DNA of 64,000 nt from Nocardioides sp. (GTDB lineage Bacteria > Actinomycetota > Actinomycetes > Propionibacteriales > Nocardioidaceae). Below, piece by piece: positions 17,587 to 25,487 of the stretch (positions are counted from its first letter, which is position 1; every line of letters starts with the position of its first letter). Location: assembly GCA_020636915.1 (NCBI GenBank), contig JACJWV010000019.1, positions 25,446 to 89,445 of the forward strand. The letters run 5' to 3'. Under the pieces are notes generated by a model that saw only the letters and a list, made by a program, of their open reading frames with translations, was not told the DNA's origin and did not search any database. Position numbers and translations under genes: made by a program.

Positions 17587-17913
17587 GTGCGCGTGCTGGC
17601 CGCCGCCGGCCTCCTCCTGGTCGGCGCGGTCACGGCCGTCGCGACGGTCGCGCTGCACGACCTGTGGTGGGGGCTCGCGCTCGCGTCGGTGGCGACCGTC
17701 TGGACGACTCTCGCGCTGCCGGCCGGCTGGTGGTCACGGCTGGCGTTCGTCGCCGGCTGGGTCGCGGTGGTCGCCTGGCTGACGTTCCCCCGCGCCGAGG
17801 GTGACTACCTGATCAGCCAGGACGTCCAGGGGTACGCCGTGCTCGTGCTCGGCCTGGTCCTGCTGGTCGTCGCGATCGCGACCCTGCCCCGTCCGGCGCC
17901 GCGCGGGCCCTGA
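17587..17913 (+). CDS. Small membrane protein (DUF6113-like)
   Basis: A 108-aa protein with three or four hydrophobic helices (VLAAAGLLLVGAVTAVATVA, WSRLAFVAGWVAVVAWLTF, VLVLGLVLLVVAIATL) and a polar loop RAEGDYLISQDVQGY. A short membrane protein of this type commonly follows mshB in actinobacteria. Its function is unknown. It starts with GTG 12 bp after mshB, so the two are very likely co-transcribed. Confidence 0.75.
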   Translation: MRVLAAAGLLLVGAVTAVATVALHDLWWGLALASVATVWTTLALPAGWWSRLAFVAGWVAVVAWLTFPRAEGDYLISQDVQGYAVLVLGLVLLVVAIATLPRPAPRGP

Positions 17914-17934
17914 CCTGCCTGGCGGGCCGGTCGC

Positions 17935-18001
17935 GCGGTAGCTACGGACGAAATGGTCGTTTCTCGGCCCCGGGAACGACCATTTCGTCCGTAGCTACCG
18001 C
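17935..18001. repeat. Perfect 27-bp-arm palindromic element
   Basis: Two perfect 27-bp inverted arms (first arm begins GCGGTAGCTACGGACGAAAT) are separated by 13 bases. It lies between the DUF6113-like gene and the lipase. The stem is AT-richer (GAAATGGTCGTT) than the surrounding DNA and much longer than a terminator needs to be. Its size resembles the palindromes that flank the nuclease-like genes at 30.5 and 35.3 kb, but its sequence differs. Confidence 0.85.
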
Positions 18002-18070
18002 CTCCGCCCCTCCGCCCCCGTGACCGTCGTGACCGCCGTGACTGCCGCCACGCGGGCTCGTTGACCGGGC

Positions 18071-18889
18071 ATGCGACGCGTCCTGGGAGCCCTGTCCGTC
18101 CTGCTGCTCGCCGTCCTCGGCCTGGCCGCCCCGGCGACGGCCGACGGGGTGCCGCTGCCGGGCAACCCGTTCGGGGACCCGACCGGTGCCAACGACTGGT
18201 CCTGCAAGCCCAGCGCCGAGCGCCCCGAACCGGTCGTGGTCGTGCACGGCACCTTCGGCGACCGCAAGAGCCTGCTCGACGACCTCTCCTCGGCGATGGT
18301 GGACGAGGGCTTCTGCGTGTTCTCGCTCGACTACGGCAACCGGGGCACCGGCGACATCCGGACCTCCGCGCGCCAGCTGAAGCGGTTCGTGACCACGGTG
18401 CTCGACGCCACCGGCGCCGCGAGGGTCTCGATGGTCGGCCACTCCCAGGGCGGGATGATGCCGCGCTACTACATCAAGTTCCTCGGCGGCGCGGCGTACG
18501 TCGACGACCTGGTCGGCCTCTCACCCTCCAACCACGGCACGACCGTCGTGGGCGACCCGTCGAACCCGCTCACCGGCGCGCTCTGCCCGGCGTGCAGCCA
18601 GCAGGCCGCCGGCTCGCCGTTCCTCACCCGGCTCAACCGCGGCGACGAGACGCCCGGTGACGTCAGCTACACCCAGGTCACCACCCGGTACGACGAGGTC
18701 GTCGTGCCCTACACCTCGGCCTACCTCGCCGCCGGCCCGCGCACGACGAACGTGACCATCCAGGACTCGTGCCCCACCGACCCCGCCGAGCACGTCTTCA
18801 TCCCGATGAGCCGCACCGCGATCCAGTGGGTCCTCGACGCCCTCGAGCGCCCCGGCCCCGCCGACCCGGACTTCCAGCCGACCTGCTGA
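18071..18889 (+). CDS. Secreted lipase/esterase (alpha/beta hydrolase)
   Basis: A 272-aa exported alpha/beta hydrolase with a signal peptide (MRRVLGALSVLLLAVLGLAA, cleavage near ATA-DG). The oxyanion motif VVVVHGTFGD is near residues 55-64 and the nucleophile elbow GHSQGG at residues 123-128 (Ser125). Acid and base candidates lie in TTRYDEVVVPYT and PAEHVFIPM. Six cysteines suggest disulfides (DWSC, GFC, ALCPAC, DSC, PTC). It resembles the class-2 lipase (LipA/EstA) group, which cleaves acylglycerols outside the cell. The start ATG directly gives the signal peptide. Confidence 0.88.
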   Translation: MRRVLGALSVLLLAVLGLAAPATADGVPLPGNPFGDPTGANDWSCKPSAERPEPVVVVHGTFGDRKSLLDDLSSAMVDEGFCVFSLDYGNRGTGDIRTSARQLKRFVTTVLDATGAARVSMVGHSQGGMMPRYYIKFLGGAAYVDDLVGLSPSNHGTTVVGDPSNPLTGALCPACSQQAAGSPFLTRLNRGDETPGDVSYTQVTTRYDEVVVPYTSAYLAAGPRTTNVTIQDSCPTDPAEHVFIPMSRTAIQWVLDALERPGPADPDFQPTC

Positions 18890-18899
18890 CCGGTCGGCG

Positions 18900-20087
18900 T
18901 CAGCGGCCGGGCTCGAGCAGCCCCTCGGCCACCGCGCGGGCGAACGGCGGCCACACGGGCAGCCGCGGGACCAGCGTGGCCTGGAACGCGTGGTAGACGT
19001 CCGGCTTCCCGACCCAGGTCCCGGCAGCGGGGCGGTTGGCCGGGTCCAGCTCGTGGTGCCACGAGCCGCGCTCGCGGTCGACGAGGTGGCGGTCGGCGTA
19101 CCCCCACCACTGCTCGGCGCAGATCCGGTACGCCGGGTCGCCGGTCGCCCGGTGCAGCGTCTCGGCCGCGGCCAGCGCCTCGGCGACCACCCAGTGCATC
19201 CGCTGCCGCACGAGCGGGGTGCCGTCCCAGTCGACGGTGTAGACGAAGCCCTCGGCGCCGTCGACCGCCCATCCCTCGCGGACGCCGGCGTCGAAGAGCG
19301 CCACGGCGTCCTCGAGCATCCAGGCGGGTGCCGCGTCGCCGAGCGCCGCCCGAAGGGCGAGCGTCAGTCGGCTCCACTCGAACCAGTGGCCGACCGTCGC
19401 GCCGTAGGGGCGGAACGGGTGGGCCGGGTCGGTCCGGTTGTAGTCCGGCAGCGCCGTCCAGGTCGCGTCGAAGTGCTCGGGGATCCGCCAGGAGCCGGTG
19501 CGGGCGAAGCCGTGCACCACCCGGGTCACGATCCGTCCTGCCCGGTCCAGGTCGCCCGCCGCCAGCAGGGCCTCGACCGCGTGCATGTTGGCGTTCACCC
19601 CGCGGTAGGCGTCGAGCCGGCTCCAGGTCTCGTCCCACTCCTCGACGACCATCCCGGCGTCGTCGTCCCAGAACCGCCGGTCCAGCACGTCCAGCGCGTC
19701 GACGAGCAGTGCCTCGGCGTCCGGACGCCCGGCGGCGGCTGCCGACGACGCGGCGAGCACGACGAAGGCGTGCCCGTAGGCCGTCTTCGCCGGGGTCACC
19801 GGCCCGTCGGGGCCGACCGCGGCCCACCAGCCGCCGTGCTCGTGGTCGCGCAGCCGCCCGGTGAGGGCGGCGACCCCGTGGTCCACCAGCTCTGCCGCCC
19901 ACGGCCGACCCATCAGGTGCGCCACCGCGAAGACGTGCGTCATCCGGCAGCTGATCCAGAGCTCGACCGGCCGGTCGAGCTCGGGGCGCCCGTCGTCGTC
20001 GAGCCAGGCGAAGCCGCCGGCGGGGTGGACCGACGCCCGGGCGAACTCCAGCAGGCGCTCACCCTCGAGGTCCAGCGACACCGTCAT
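18900..20087 (-). CDS. N-acylglucosamine 2-epimerase (AGE) family sugar isomerase
   Basis: A 395-aa protein with the (alpha/alpha)6-barrel pattern of AGE/YihS enzymes. Motifs include WISCRMTHVFAVAHLMGRPW, GWWAAVGPDGPVTPAKTAYG, HAFVVLAASSAAAAG, NANMHAVEALLAAGD, VGHWFEWSRL and QRMHWVVAEALAAAE. Family members interconvert sugars such as GlcNAc/ManNAc, mannose/fructose or sulfoquinovose derivatives; the substrate here is unknown. Its ATG overlaps the aspS stop (ATGA), so it is translationally coupled to aspS and falls under the T-box upstream. It is probably cytoplasmic. Confidence 0.82.
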   Translation of the reverse strand: MTVSLDLEGERLLEFARASVHPAGGFAWLDDDGRPELDRPVELWISCRMTHVFAVAHLMGRPWAAELVDHGVAALTGRLRDHEHGGWWAAVGPDGPVTPAKTAYGHAFVVLAASSAAAAGRPDAEALLVDALDVLDRRFWDDDAGMVVEEWDETWSRLDAYRGVNANMHAVEALLAAGDLDRAGRIVTRVVHGFARTGSWRIPEHFDATWTALPDYNRTDPAHPFRPYGATVGHWFEWSRLTLALRAALGDAAPAWMLEDAVALFDAGVREGWAVDGAEGFVYTVDWDGTPLVRQRMHWVVAEALAAAETLHRATGDPAYRICAEQWWGYADRHLVDRERGSWHHELDPANRPAAGTWVGKPDVYHAFQATLVPRLPVWPPFARAVAEGLLEPGR

Positions 20088-21400
20088 GGGGTGAGCCTAT
20101 GGAGATCCCGCGGGAAGAGGGTCACCTCGCGGATGTTCGCCACCCCGGTCAGCCGCGCGGTCCACCGCTCCAGCCCGATCGCGAACCCGCCGTGCGGGGG
20201 CATGCCGTGCCGGAACGCCTGCAGGTACGCCGCGTACGCCGCCGGGTCCTCGCCGCGCGCCCGGATCGCCGCGTCGTACGACGACGGCGTGTGCAGCCGC
20301 TGCCCGCCGGTGACCAGCTCCAGCCCGCGGAACAGCAGGTCGAAGCTGTTGCTCCAGCCCGCATGACCCGGTGGTCGAGGAGGCGCGCCAGCGCCGTCTC
20401 GAGACCAGGGGTGGGTGTAGAACGGCCGCTTGGCCATCGGGTAGCCCTCGACCGCGAGGAAGTCGCTGCCGTGCTCCTCGAGCGCCCAGGCGCCCAGTGC
20501 GCGCTCGTGCTCCGGGGCCAGGTCGGGCTCGTCGGCCGGCGCGCCGACCATCGCGAGCGCGTCGCGGAAGTGCACGACCGGGATCTCCTCCGGGACCACC
20601 GGCACCTGCGCGCCGGTGCGCTCGACGGCGTCCGCCGCGTGCTCGTGGATCCCGGCGACCATGCCGGCGACCACGTCCCGCAGCACCCGCAGCACGTCGC
20701 GGTGGTCGCGGATGAAACCCAGCTCGACGTCGAGCGAGACGTACTCGGCCAGGTGCCGCACGGTGTCGTGCGGCTCGGCGCGGAACACCGGACCGACCTC
20801 GTAGACCCGCTCGAAGACGCCCACGAGCTGCTGCTTGTAGAACTGCGGGCTCTGGGCGAGGTACGCCGGCCGCCCGAAGTAGTCGACGGCGAAGACGTTC
20901 GCACCCGACTCCGTGGCCGACTCGACGAACTTCGGCGTCTGTACCTCGGTGAACCCGGCGGCGTCGAGCGTGGCCCGGAAGCCCCGGACCGACGCCGCGG
21001 CGAGCTCCCAGCGGGCCCGTTGGACGGGGTGCCGCCAGGTCACCGGCGCGTGGTCGAGCATCGTGGGGAGCCCGGCGGACAGCGTCGGCCGCCACAGCTC
21101 GACCGGGGGCGTCGCGGCCGGTTCGGTCAGCGCCGTGATGACGGGGTCGGTGACCTCGACGCCGCCTGGCGCCTGGGCGTTGGCCGTCGCCGTGCCGACG
21201 ACCTCGACGGTCGTCTCCTCCGGCGGCACCTCGCCGCTGCGGACGACGACCTGCGCCAGGCCGCTGCGGTCGCGGAGCACGAGGAAGGTCAGGGCGGCCA
21301 GCTCGCGGCGGCGGTGGACCCACCCCTCGAGCCGGACGGTCGTCCCCGGCTCGGCGGTGGACAGGTCGGAGCAGAGCGTTCGTTGCAGTGTCGATCTCAT
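20084..21400 (-). CDS. aspS: Aspartyl-tRNA synthetase, archaeal/non-discriminating type
   Basis: A 438-aa class IIb synthetase: an N-terminal OB fold (VRLEGWVHRRRELAALTFLV), motif 2 (FRAEPHDTVRHLAEYVSLDV) and motif 3 (GFAIGLERWTARLTGVANIR), with SPQFYKQ typical of AspRS. It is much shorter than the usual bacterial AspRS (about 590 aa) and lacks the bacterial GAD insertion, so it is the archaeal-like form often annotated aspartate-tRNA(Asn) ligase. It carries an unusual insertion at about residues 332-344 (SRDGAGAPPRPP) encoded by a REP-like repeat. The ATG was chosen because GGAGGTCC precedes it; upstream in-frame sequence is T-box leader. It is first in an operon with the AGE epimerase. Confidence 0.88.
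   Translation of the reverse strand: MRSTLQRTLCSDLSTAEPGTTVRLEGWVHRRRELAALTFLVLRDRSGLAQVVVRSGEVPPEETTVEVVGTATANAQAPGGVEVTDPVITALTEPAATPPVELWRPTLSAGLPTMLDHAPVTWRHPVQRARWELAAASVRGFRATLDAAGFTEVQTPKFVESATESGANVFAVDYFGRPAYLAQSPQFYKQQLVGVFERVYEVGPVFRAEPHDTVRHLAEYVSLDVELGFIRDHRDVLRVLRDVVAGMVAGIHEHAADAVERTGAQVPVVPEEIPVVHFRDALAMVGAPADEPDLAPEHERALGAWALEEHGSDFLAVEGYPMAKRPFYTHPWSRDGAGAPPRPPGHAGWSNSFDLLFRGLELVTGGQRLHTPSSYDAAIRARGEDPAAYAAYLQAFRHGMPPHGGFAIGLERWTARLTGVANIREVTLFPRDLHRLTP
20370..20406. repeat. REP-like repeat inside aspS
   Basis: A 37-bp element beginning GGTGGTCGAGGAGGCGCGCC and ending CTCGAGACC. A near-identical 37-mer occurs at the start of dapC. It lies within the aspS frame and encodes Ser-Arg-Asp-Gly-Ala-Gly-Ala-Pro-Pro-Arg-Pro-Pro in an otherwise conserved stretch between KRPFYTHP and SNSFDLLFRGLE. 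Confidence 0.85.
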
Positions 21401-21600
21401 GAGGACCTCCAGTCGGCGGAAAGCCCTGGAGGTGTGGGCGGGGGCCAGATCGCGGTGCCACCACACCTTCGCCGAGGTGCCCTCGGCCTCTCGTCGGTAC
21501 GCCGGACGCGCGGGCGGCCGCTGCTCCACCGGCTCGTGGGAGGTTCGTCAGGCCTCGCGGACGCCGGGTCCAGGGTACGGCGCGGCGCGCGCTCGCGCAC
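21401..21600 (-). promoter_or_regulatory. T-box riboswitch upstream of aspS
   Basis: The leader contains the T-box core TGGCACCGCG (21460-21451, minus). The base after TGG is C, fitting the G73 discriminator of tRNA-Asp/Asn. An antisequestrator stem forms from AGGTGTGG and CCACACCT (21468-21430). A competing hairpin pairs ACCTCCAG (21433-21426) with CTGGAGGT (21412-21405), which hides the aspS ribosome site. The two structures share 21430-21433 and so exclude each other. This is the translational T-box layout known for actinobacterial ileS. GAC triplets occur upstream as specifier candidates, but Stem I could not be drawn with confidence. Confidence 0.78.
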
Positions 21601-21635
21601 GTCAGTGACCGCACCCGGAGATACCCAAATCGTGC

Positions 21636-21671
21636 GAGTGCCCGGCCGGGGGAAGACCCGGCCGGGCACTC
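21636..21671. terminator. Hairpin terminator
   Basis: A perfect 15-bp stem, GAGTGCCCGGCCGGG / CCCGGCCGGGCACTC, has a 6-base loop. It lies 17 bp past the stop of the minus-strand secreted repeat protein and upstream of the aspS leader. On the minus strand it is followed by a short T-rich stretch (GATTTGGGTAT). Confidence 0.82.
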
Positions 21672-21687
21672 ACGTGGTGCGGTGCTG

Positions 21688-23040
21688 CTACTTCTTGACG
21701 GTGACCTTCACGGGCTTGCTGGTCGAGCCGTTGGTGGTGCTGTCACCGGCGTAGACGACCTTGATCGTGTGCTTGCCGGGCTTGAGGCCCTTGACCGTGA
21801 TCGTCGCCTTGTTGCCGCTCAGCGTGGCGCTGGCGAGGCTCTTCGAGCCCTCCTTGGCGGTGACCTTGCCGGTGGCGGGGGAGGCGGTAGTGACCGTCAC
21901 CGAGACCTTGAGGTTCTTGCCCTTCTTGATGCTCGTCGGGGCGGTCGCCTTCGTCGTCGAGCTCTGCTTCGGAGCCGTGGTGACCGTCATCGAGCCGACG
22001 GTGGAGGATGCCTCGTCCACGATCGTGCACGGACCGGAGAGGGCCGGCAGGGTGTCCGTCGTGAGGACGCCGGTGAAGGTCGTCGGCAGCTTGAGGTCGT
22101 AGGTGCCTGCCGCAGGGGCGGTGAACGCCTGGTTACCCGCATCGGCGGGGAGGACCAGATCGGTGCCGGGCACGATGGTCCCGGCGGCCGAGGTGAGGCT
22201 GCTGAACGGGACCGAGCCGGCGTCGCCGAGGCGCAGGGCGAAGTCGTCGCTGCCGACGGCGGCGGTCGCGGCCGGCAGGCTGGAGGTGACCGCCGCCGGG
22301 ACCGTGTAGTTGACCGCGAGCTGCGAGGCGTCGGCCGGGATGCTCGAGCCACTCGTGACGGAGCCGAAGTCCGGCGCGGTGGTCGGGTCGACGAAGAGCG
22401 GGACCGAGTTGCCGGCGATCGTGCAGGTGTAGGCGGCGCCTTGCGGGCCGGCGATCACATTGACCGATCCCACCTTCGCCGTCGTCGGGTCAGCGATCGT
22501 GCACGTGGTGGGGAGCGAGTTGAGCGGAGCGGACGCGTCGGTGGCCACGGTCGCGTTGAAGCTGGTCGGCATCGTGAGGTCGTAGGTGCCGGGGGCGGGA
22601 GCTGTGTACGCGCCGTTCTTGCCCGAGACCGGCAGCACCAGGTCACCCGTGGCGGGGATGTCCGTCTTCGGCGCAGCAAGGCCCGTCACCGGGATGGAGC
22701 TCGATCCGACGCCGTAGGCGAAGTTGTTGGTGCTGAGGCCCACCGCACCGACGCCGAAGGGGGCGAGCCCGTCGAGCACGGAGCGCGGCACCGTGAAGTT
22801 CAGCGTGAAGTCCTGGGAGTTGGCGGGCACCGAGTCGCCGGCCGTGAGCTGGCTGGGCAGGGTGCCGGTCGGCGTCACGGAGATCGGCAGCTGCTTGCCG
22901 GCGAGCGCGCAGTTGTAGGTGACCGCGGTCGGGGCTGCTGCCTGCGCGGCGGTACCGGCGAGGCCGACCAGGGCGCCGGCCGCGAGCGCGACGGTCGCGC
23001 CGGCGACGGTCGCCCGGGTGGTGAGACGACGAAGATTCAT
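21688..23040 (-). CDS. Secreted repeat protein with C-terminal Ig-like domain
   Basis: A 450-aa exported protein. The signal peptide begins MNLRRLTTRATVAGATVALA with cleavage near AQA-AAP. Two or three related modules of about 130 aa follow, each opening with a Tyr-x-Cys segment (VTYNCALAGKQLPISV, AAYTCTIAGNSVPLFV) and closing with a short Cys-Thr-Ile motif (TTCTIADPTTAK, GPCTIVDEAS). They resemble the DUF6801-type domains of actinobacterial secreted proteins (from memory). The last 85 residues are a Big_3-type Ig domain (KGLKPGKHTIKVVYAGDS) with a basic end. The internal ATG was chosen for its GGAGGGAG ribosome site and signal peptide. Confidence 0.8.
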   Translation of the reverse strand: MNLRRLTTRATVAGATVALAAGALVGLAGTAAQAAAPTAVTYNCALAGKQLPISVTPTGTLPSQLTAGDSVPANSQDFTLNFTVPRSVLDGLAPFGVGAVGLSTNNFAYGVGSSSIPVTGLAAPKTDIPATGDLVLPVSGKNGAYTAPAPGTYDLTMPTSFNATVATDASAPLNSLPTTCTIADPTTAKVGSVNVIAGPQGAAYTCTIAGNSVPLFVDPTTAPDFGSVTSGSSIPADASQLAVNYTVPAAVTSSLPAATAAVGSDDFALRLGDAGSVPFSSLTSAAGTIVPGTDLVLPADAGNQAFTAPAAGTYDLKLPTTFTGVLTTDTLPALSGPCTIVDEASSTVGSMTVTTAPKQSSTTKATAPTSIKKGKNLKVSVTVTTASPATGKVTAKEGSKSLASATLSGNKATITVKGLKPGKHTIKVVYAGDSTTNGSTSKPVKVTVKK

Positions 23041-23213
23041 GCGGTGTTGCTCCCTCCGAGCAATGCGAGACCCACGTGCTGGGTCACGCGCGACACTAGG
23101 ACCTGGCCCGGAGTTCGTCCGGCGTTTGCCGACATTGTTACCGGCGGGTTTCGTCACAGGCGCGCTGCCGACAGACGGACCGTCCGGCCGGGGCATGCCC
23201 GTACGCTCGGCCC

Positions 23214-24188
23214 GTGCTCGTGCACTTCCGGCTCACCACGCCCACCGACCTCACCCAGCAGGTCGTCGACCTCCTGCTGCCCCACGACTGGGTCACGAAC
23301 GTGACCCTCGATCGGGGGGTGAGCCTGCGGCCACAGGGCGACGTGGTCGAGTTCGACGTCGCCCGGGAGAAGGCCGGCGCGACGATGGACGACCTGCGGC
23401 GCATCGGCCTGGAGAGCTGCGGCGGCATCGTCCTCACGACGCCCACGGGGACGCCGTTCGACGCGGCGGGCCGGATCGAGGCGGCGGCGCCGGGCCACCC
23501 GGACGACGCCGTGATCTGGGACGCCGTCGAGGAGCAGGCCGAGGCGGGAGCGGTCCCGACCGTGTCCTACCTCGTGTTCATGGTCATCGCAGTGGCACTG
23601 GGCTCGATCGCGGTGATCACCGACTCCGCGGTGCTGGTGGTCGGCGCGATGGTCGTGGGTCCCGAGTTCAGCGCGGTGGTCGCCGCGAGCGCCGGGGTCG
23701 CCCTGCGCCGGCCGTCGCTCTTCGTCCGCGGCCTGCAGCTGCTGCTCTACTCCTTCGCCTTCGCGATCCTCGTGGTGGCGCTGCTCGCGCTGGTCGGGCG
23801 CGTCATCGGGCTGGTCGAGACCGACGACGTCCTGCGACCCCGGCCCAACACCGGCTTCATCTGGCACCCCGACGCCTGGTCGGTGATCGTGGCGCTCCTC
23901 GCCGGCGCGGCCGGCGCGATGGCCCTGGCGGTCTCCAAGGCGGCGACCATGGTCGGGGTCTTCATCAGCGTCACGACGGTCCCCGCCGCCGGCAACCTGG
24001 CGCTCGGCCTCGCGCTCTGGCAGCGCAGCGAGATCCTCGGGTCGGCGGCCCAGCTGGGCATCAACATCGGGTGCATGGTGCTGGCCGGCGCGCTCGTGCT
24101 CGTGCTGATGCGGGTCGGTTGGACCCGCGTCACGACCTGGTCGGAGCGGCTCTTCGGCCGTCAGTCCGACCTGGGCGGCGCCAGGTAG
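23214..24188 (+). CDS. DUF389 polytopic membrane protein
   Basis: A 324-aa protein. The N-terminal 115 aa form a soluble alpha/beta domain (LVHFRLTTPTDLTQQVVDLL, DVAREKAGATMDDLRRIGLE), followed by five or six membrane helices. The family signature GAMVVGPEFSAVVAASAGVA is near residues 145-165 and ALAVSKAATMVGVFISVTTV near residue 240. Transport has been suggested for the family without proof. The start is GTG. Its 3' end overlaps the convergent GNAT gene by 28 bp. Confidence 0.85.
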   Translation: MLVHFRLTTPTDLTQQVVDLLLPHDWVTNVTLDRGVSLRPQGDVVEFDVAREKAGATMDDLRRIGLESCGGIVLTTPTGTPFDAAGRIEAAAPGHPDDAVIWDAVEEQAEAGAVPTVSYLVFMVIAVALGSIAVITDSAVLVVGAMVVGPEFSAVVAASAGVALRRPSLFVRGLQLLLYSFAFAILVVALLALVGRVIGLVETDDVLRPRPNTGFIWHPDAWSVIVALLAGAAGAMALAVSKAATMVGVFISVTTVPAAGNLALGLALWQRSEILGSAAQLGINIGCMVLAGALVLVLMRVGWTRVTTWSERLFGRQSDLGGAR

Positions 24189-25096
24189 CGGTAGGCGTGG
24201 TGGGTGGTGAACCCCAGCCCCTCGTAGAGCCCGACCGCCGCCGTGTTGTCGGCGAGCACCTGGAGGTACGCCGTCGTGGCGCCGTGCTCGGCGCCCCACT
24301 CCAGGAGCGCCTCCATGACGACGAGCGCGAGGCCCTGCCGGCGGTGCGCCGGGTCGACGTGGATGCCACGGAACCCGACCCAGTCGCCGGCGTACGCCGC
24401 CACCCCGCTGGCCCGGTCCTCGACCCGCACCGTCACCAGGTCCCCGGACTCCTCGAGGGCCAGCGGCGCCGCCTCCGGTGGTCGAGCCTGTCGAGACCCC
24501 CGCAGCCGGCGCAGGGCCCGGGCCACCCCGGTGATCTGGAACAGGGTGTCGTCGTCGTTGCTCTCGGCCACCCAGCCGTGCCCGCGGAAGAGGTCGTCCT
24601 CGGCCGAGCCGGCCAGCACCGCCGCGATCGGCCGACCGGTGCGGGAGGCGTAGAAGTCGACCACGTGCTCGTAGTCGTCGGGCACACCGGAGGGCCCCAT
24701 CGCCAGCACCGAGTTCGCCCGGCGGGCCGTCGACGTGGGGGAGTGGCGCAGCAGCCAGTCGCCGACCGGCTCGGTGACCAGGTCCGGCCAGAGGGCCAGG
24801 GCCCGGCGCTGCGCCTCCTGGGGGGTGACCCGGTGCCGCGTGGAGGGGCGGGGCGGCACCGGCTTGCCGGACACGATGTCGGCGATCGCGATCACCACCG
24901 GGGGCCCCTCCTCCGGCTGCACGACGCAGGCCCCGTCGGCCCAGCTGGTGCAGGTGCCGAGCAGGTCGGTCATCGCCGGCCCGCCGCTCGGGCCGGTCTC
25001 GCCCCGCAGCAGCCGCCGGACCACGACCCGCCGCCCGACGACGTGCGGACCGAGCAGGTGCTCTCCCACATCGTGGGGGTCGTCACCGGATGGCAC
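24161..25096 (-). CDS. GNAT N-acetyltransferase with N-terminal accessory domain
   Basis: A 311-aa protein. The first 80 residues form a small beta-rich domain (VVGRRVVVRRLLRGE, MTDLLGTCTSWADGACVVQP) seen in actinobacterial acetyltransferases. The C-terminal GNAT fold has the acetyl-CoA loop VDPAHRRQGLALVVMEALLE and LADNTAAVGLYEGLGFTTHH. A REP-like repeat encodes part of the linker (GSRQARPPE, residues about 199-207). The substrate is unknown. The GTG start includes the whole accessory domain. It is divergent from fdxA, which is conserved around fdxA-dapC in related genomes (from memory). Confidence 0.82.
   Translation of the reverse strand: MPSGDDPHDVGEHLLGPHVVGRRVVVRRLLRGETGPSGGPAMTDLLGTCTSWADGACVVQPEEGPPVVIAIADIVSGKPVPPRPSTRHRVTPQEAQRRALALWPDLVTEPVGDWLLRHSPTSTARRANSVLAMGPSGVPDDYEHVVDFYASRTGRPIAAVLAGSAEDDLFRGHGWVAESNDDDTLFQITGVARALRRLRGSRQARPPEAAPLALEESGDLVTVRVEDRASGVAAYAGDWVGFRGIHVDPAHRRQGLALVVMEALLEWGAEHGATTAYLQVLADNTAAVGLYEGLGFTTHHAYRYLAPPRSD
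24477..24498. repeat. 22-bp REP-like repeat inside GNAT gene
   Basis: The 22 bases, beginning GGTGGTCGAGCC and ending TGTCGAGACC, are the exact reverse complement of a 22-mer inside ileS (32851-32872). The copy falls in the interdomain linker of the acetyltransferase. Confidence 0.9.
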
Positions 25097-25153
25097 GCCC
25101 GGATACTAGGCTGTGGCCGAGCACCTGCTGCCGCGAGTCCACAGGAGGAATCG

Positions 25154-25480
25154 GTGACCTACGTCATTGCCCAGCCGTGCGTCGACCTGAAGGACCGCGC
25201 CTGTGTCGACGAGTGTCCGGTCGACTGCATCTACGAGGGCAAGCGGATGCTCTACATCCACCCCGACGAGTGCGTCGACTGCGGTGCGTGCGAGCCGGTC
25301 TGCCCGGTCGAGGCGATCTTCTACGAGGACGACACGCCGGAGCAGTGGAAGGACTACTACAAGGCGAACGTCGAGTTCTTCGACGACCTCGGCTCGCCCG
25401 GCGGCGCGGCCAAGATGGGTGAGATCGACAAGGACCACCCGATGATCGCCGCCCTTCCGCCGCAGCCCCAGGCCGACTGA
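25154..25480 (+). CDS. fdxA: Ferredoxin (7Fe/FdxA-type)
   Basis: A 108-aa low-potential ferredoxin with two iron-sulfur cluster motifs: CVDLKDRACVDECPVDC near the N-terminus (the spacing of a 3Fe-4S or 7Fe type) and CVDCGACEPVCPVEA at residues about 40-54, a canonical 4Fe-4S motif. The long acidic C-terminal tail (YYKANVEFFDDLG) is typical of mycobacterial FdxA/FdxC. It donates electrons to cytochromes P450 or other oxidoreductases. GTG start with the perfect ribosome site AGGAGGAA. dapC follows within a few bases. Confidence 0.92.
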   Translation: MTYVIAQPCVDLKDRACVDECPVDCIYEGKRMLYIHPDECVDCGACEPVCPVEAIFYEDDTPEQWKDYYKANVEFFDDLGSPGGAAKMGEIDKDHPMIAALPPQPQAD

Positions 25481-25487
25481 CGGTCCC

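Noticed and set aside
17935..18001. Palindrome considered as a simple terminator
   Set aside because: 27-bp perfect arms are far longer than needed and there is no T-tract; kept as a dispersed element, though termination cannot be excluded.
23154..24299. Minus-strand open frame opposite the DUF389 gene
   Set aside because: The plus-strand protein has family motifs and membrane helices; the antisense translation is low complexity.
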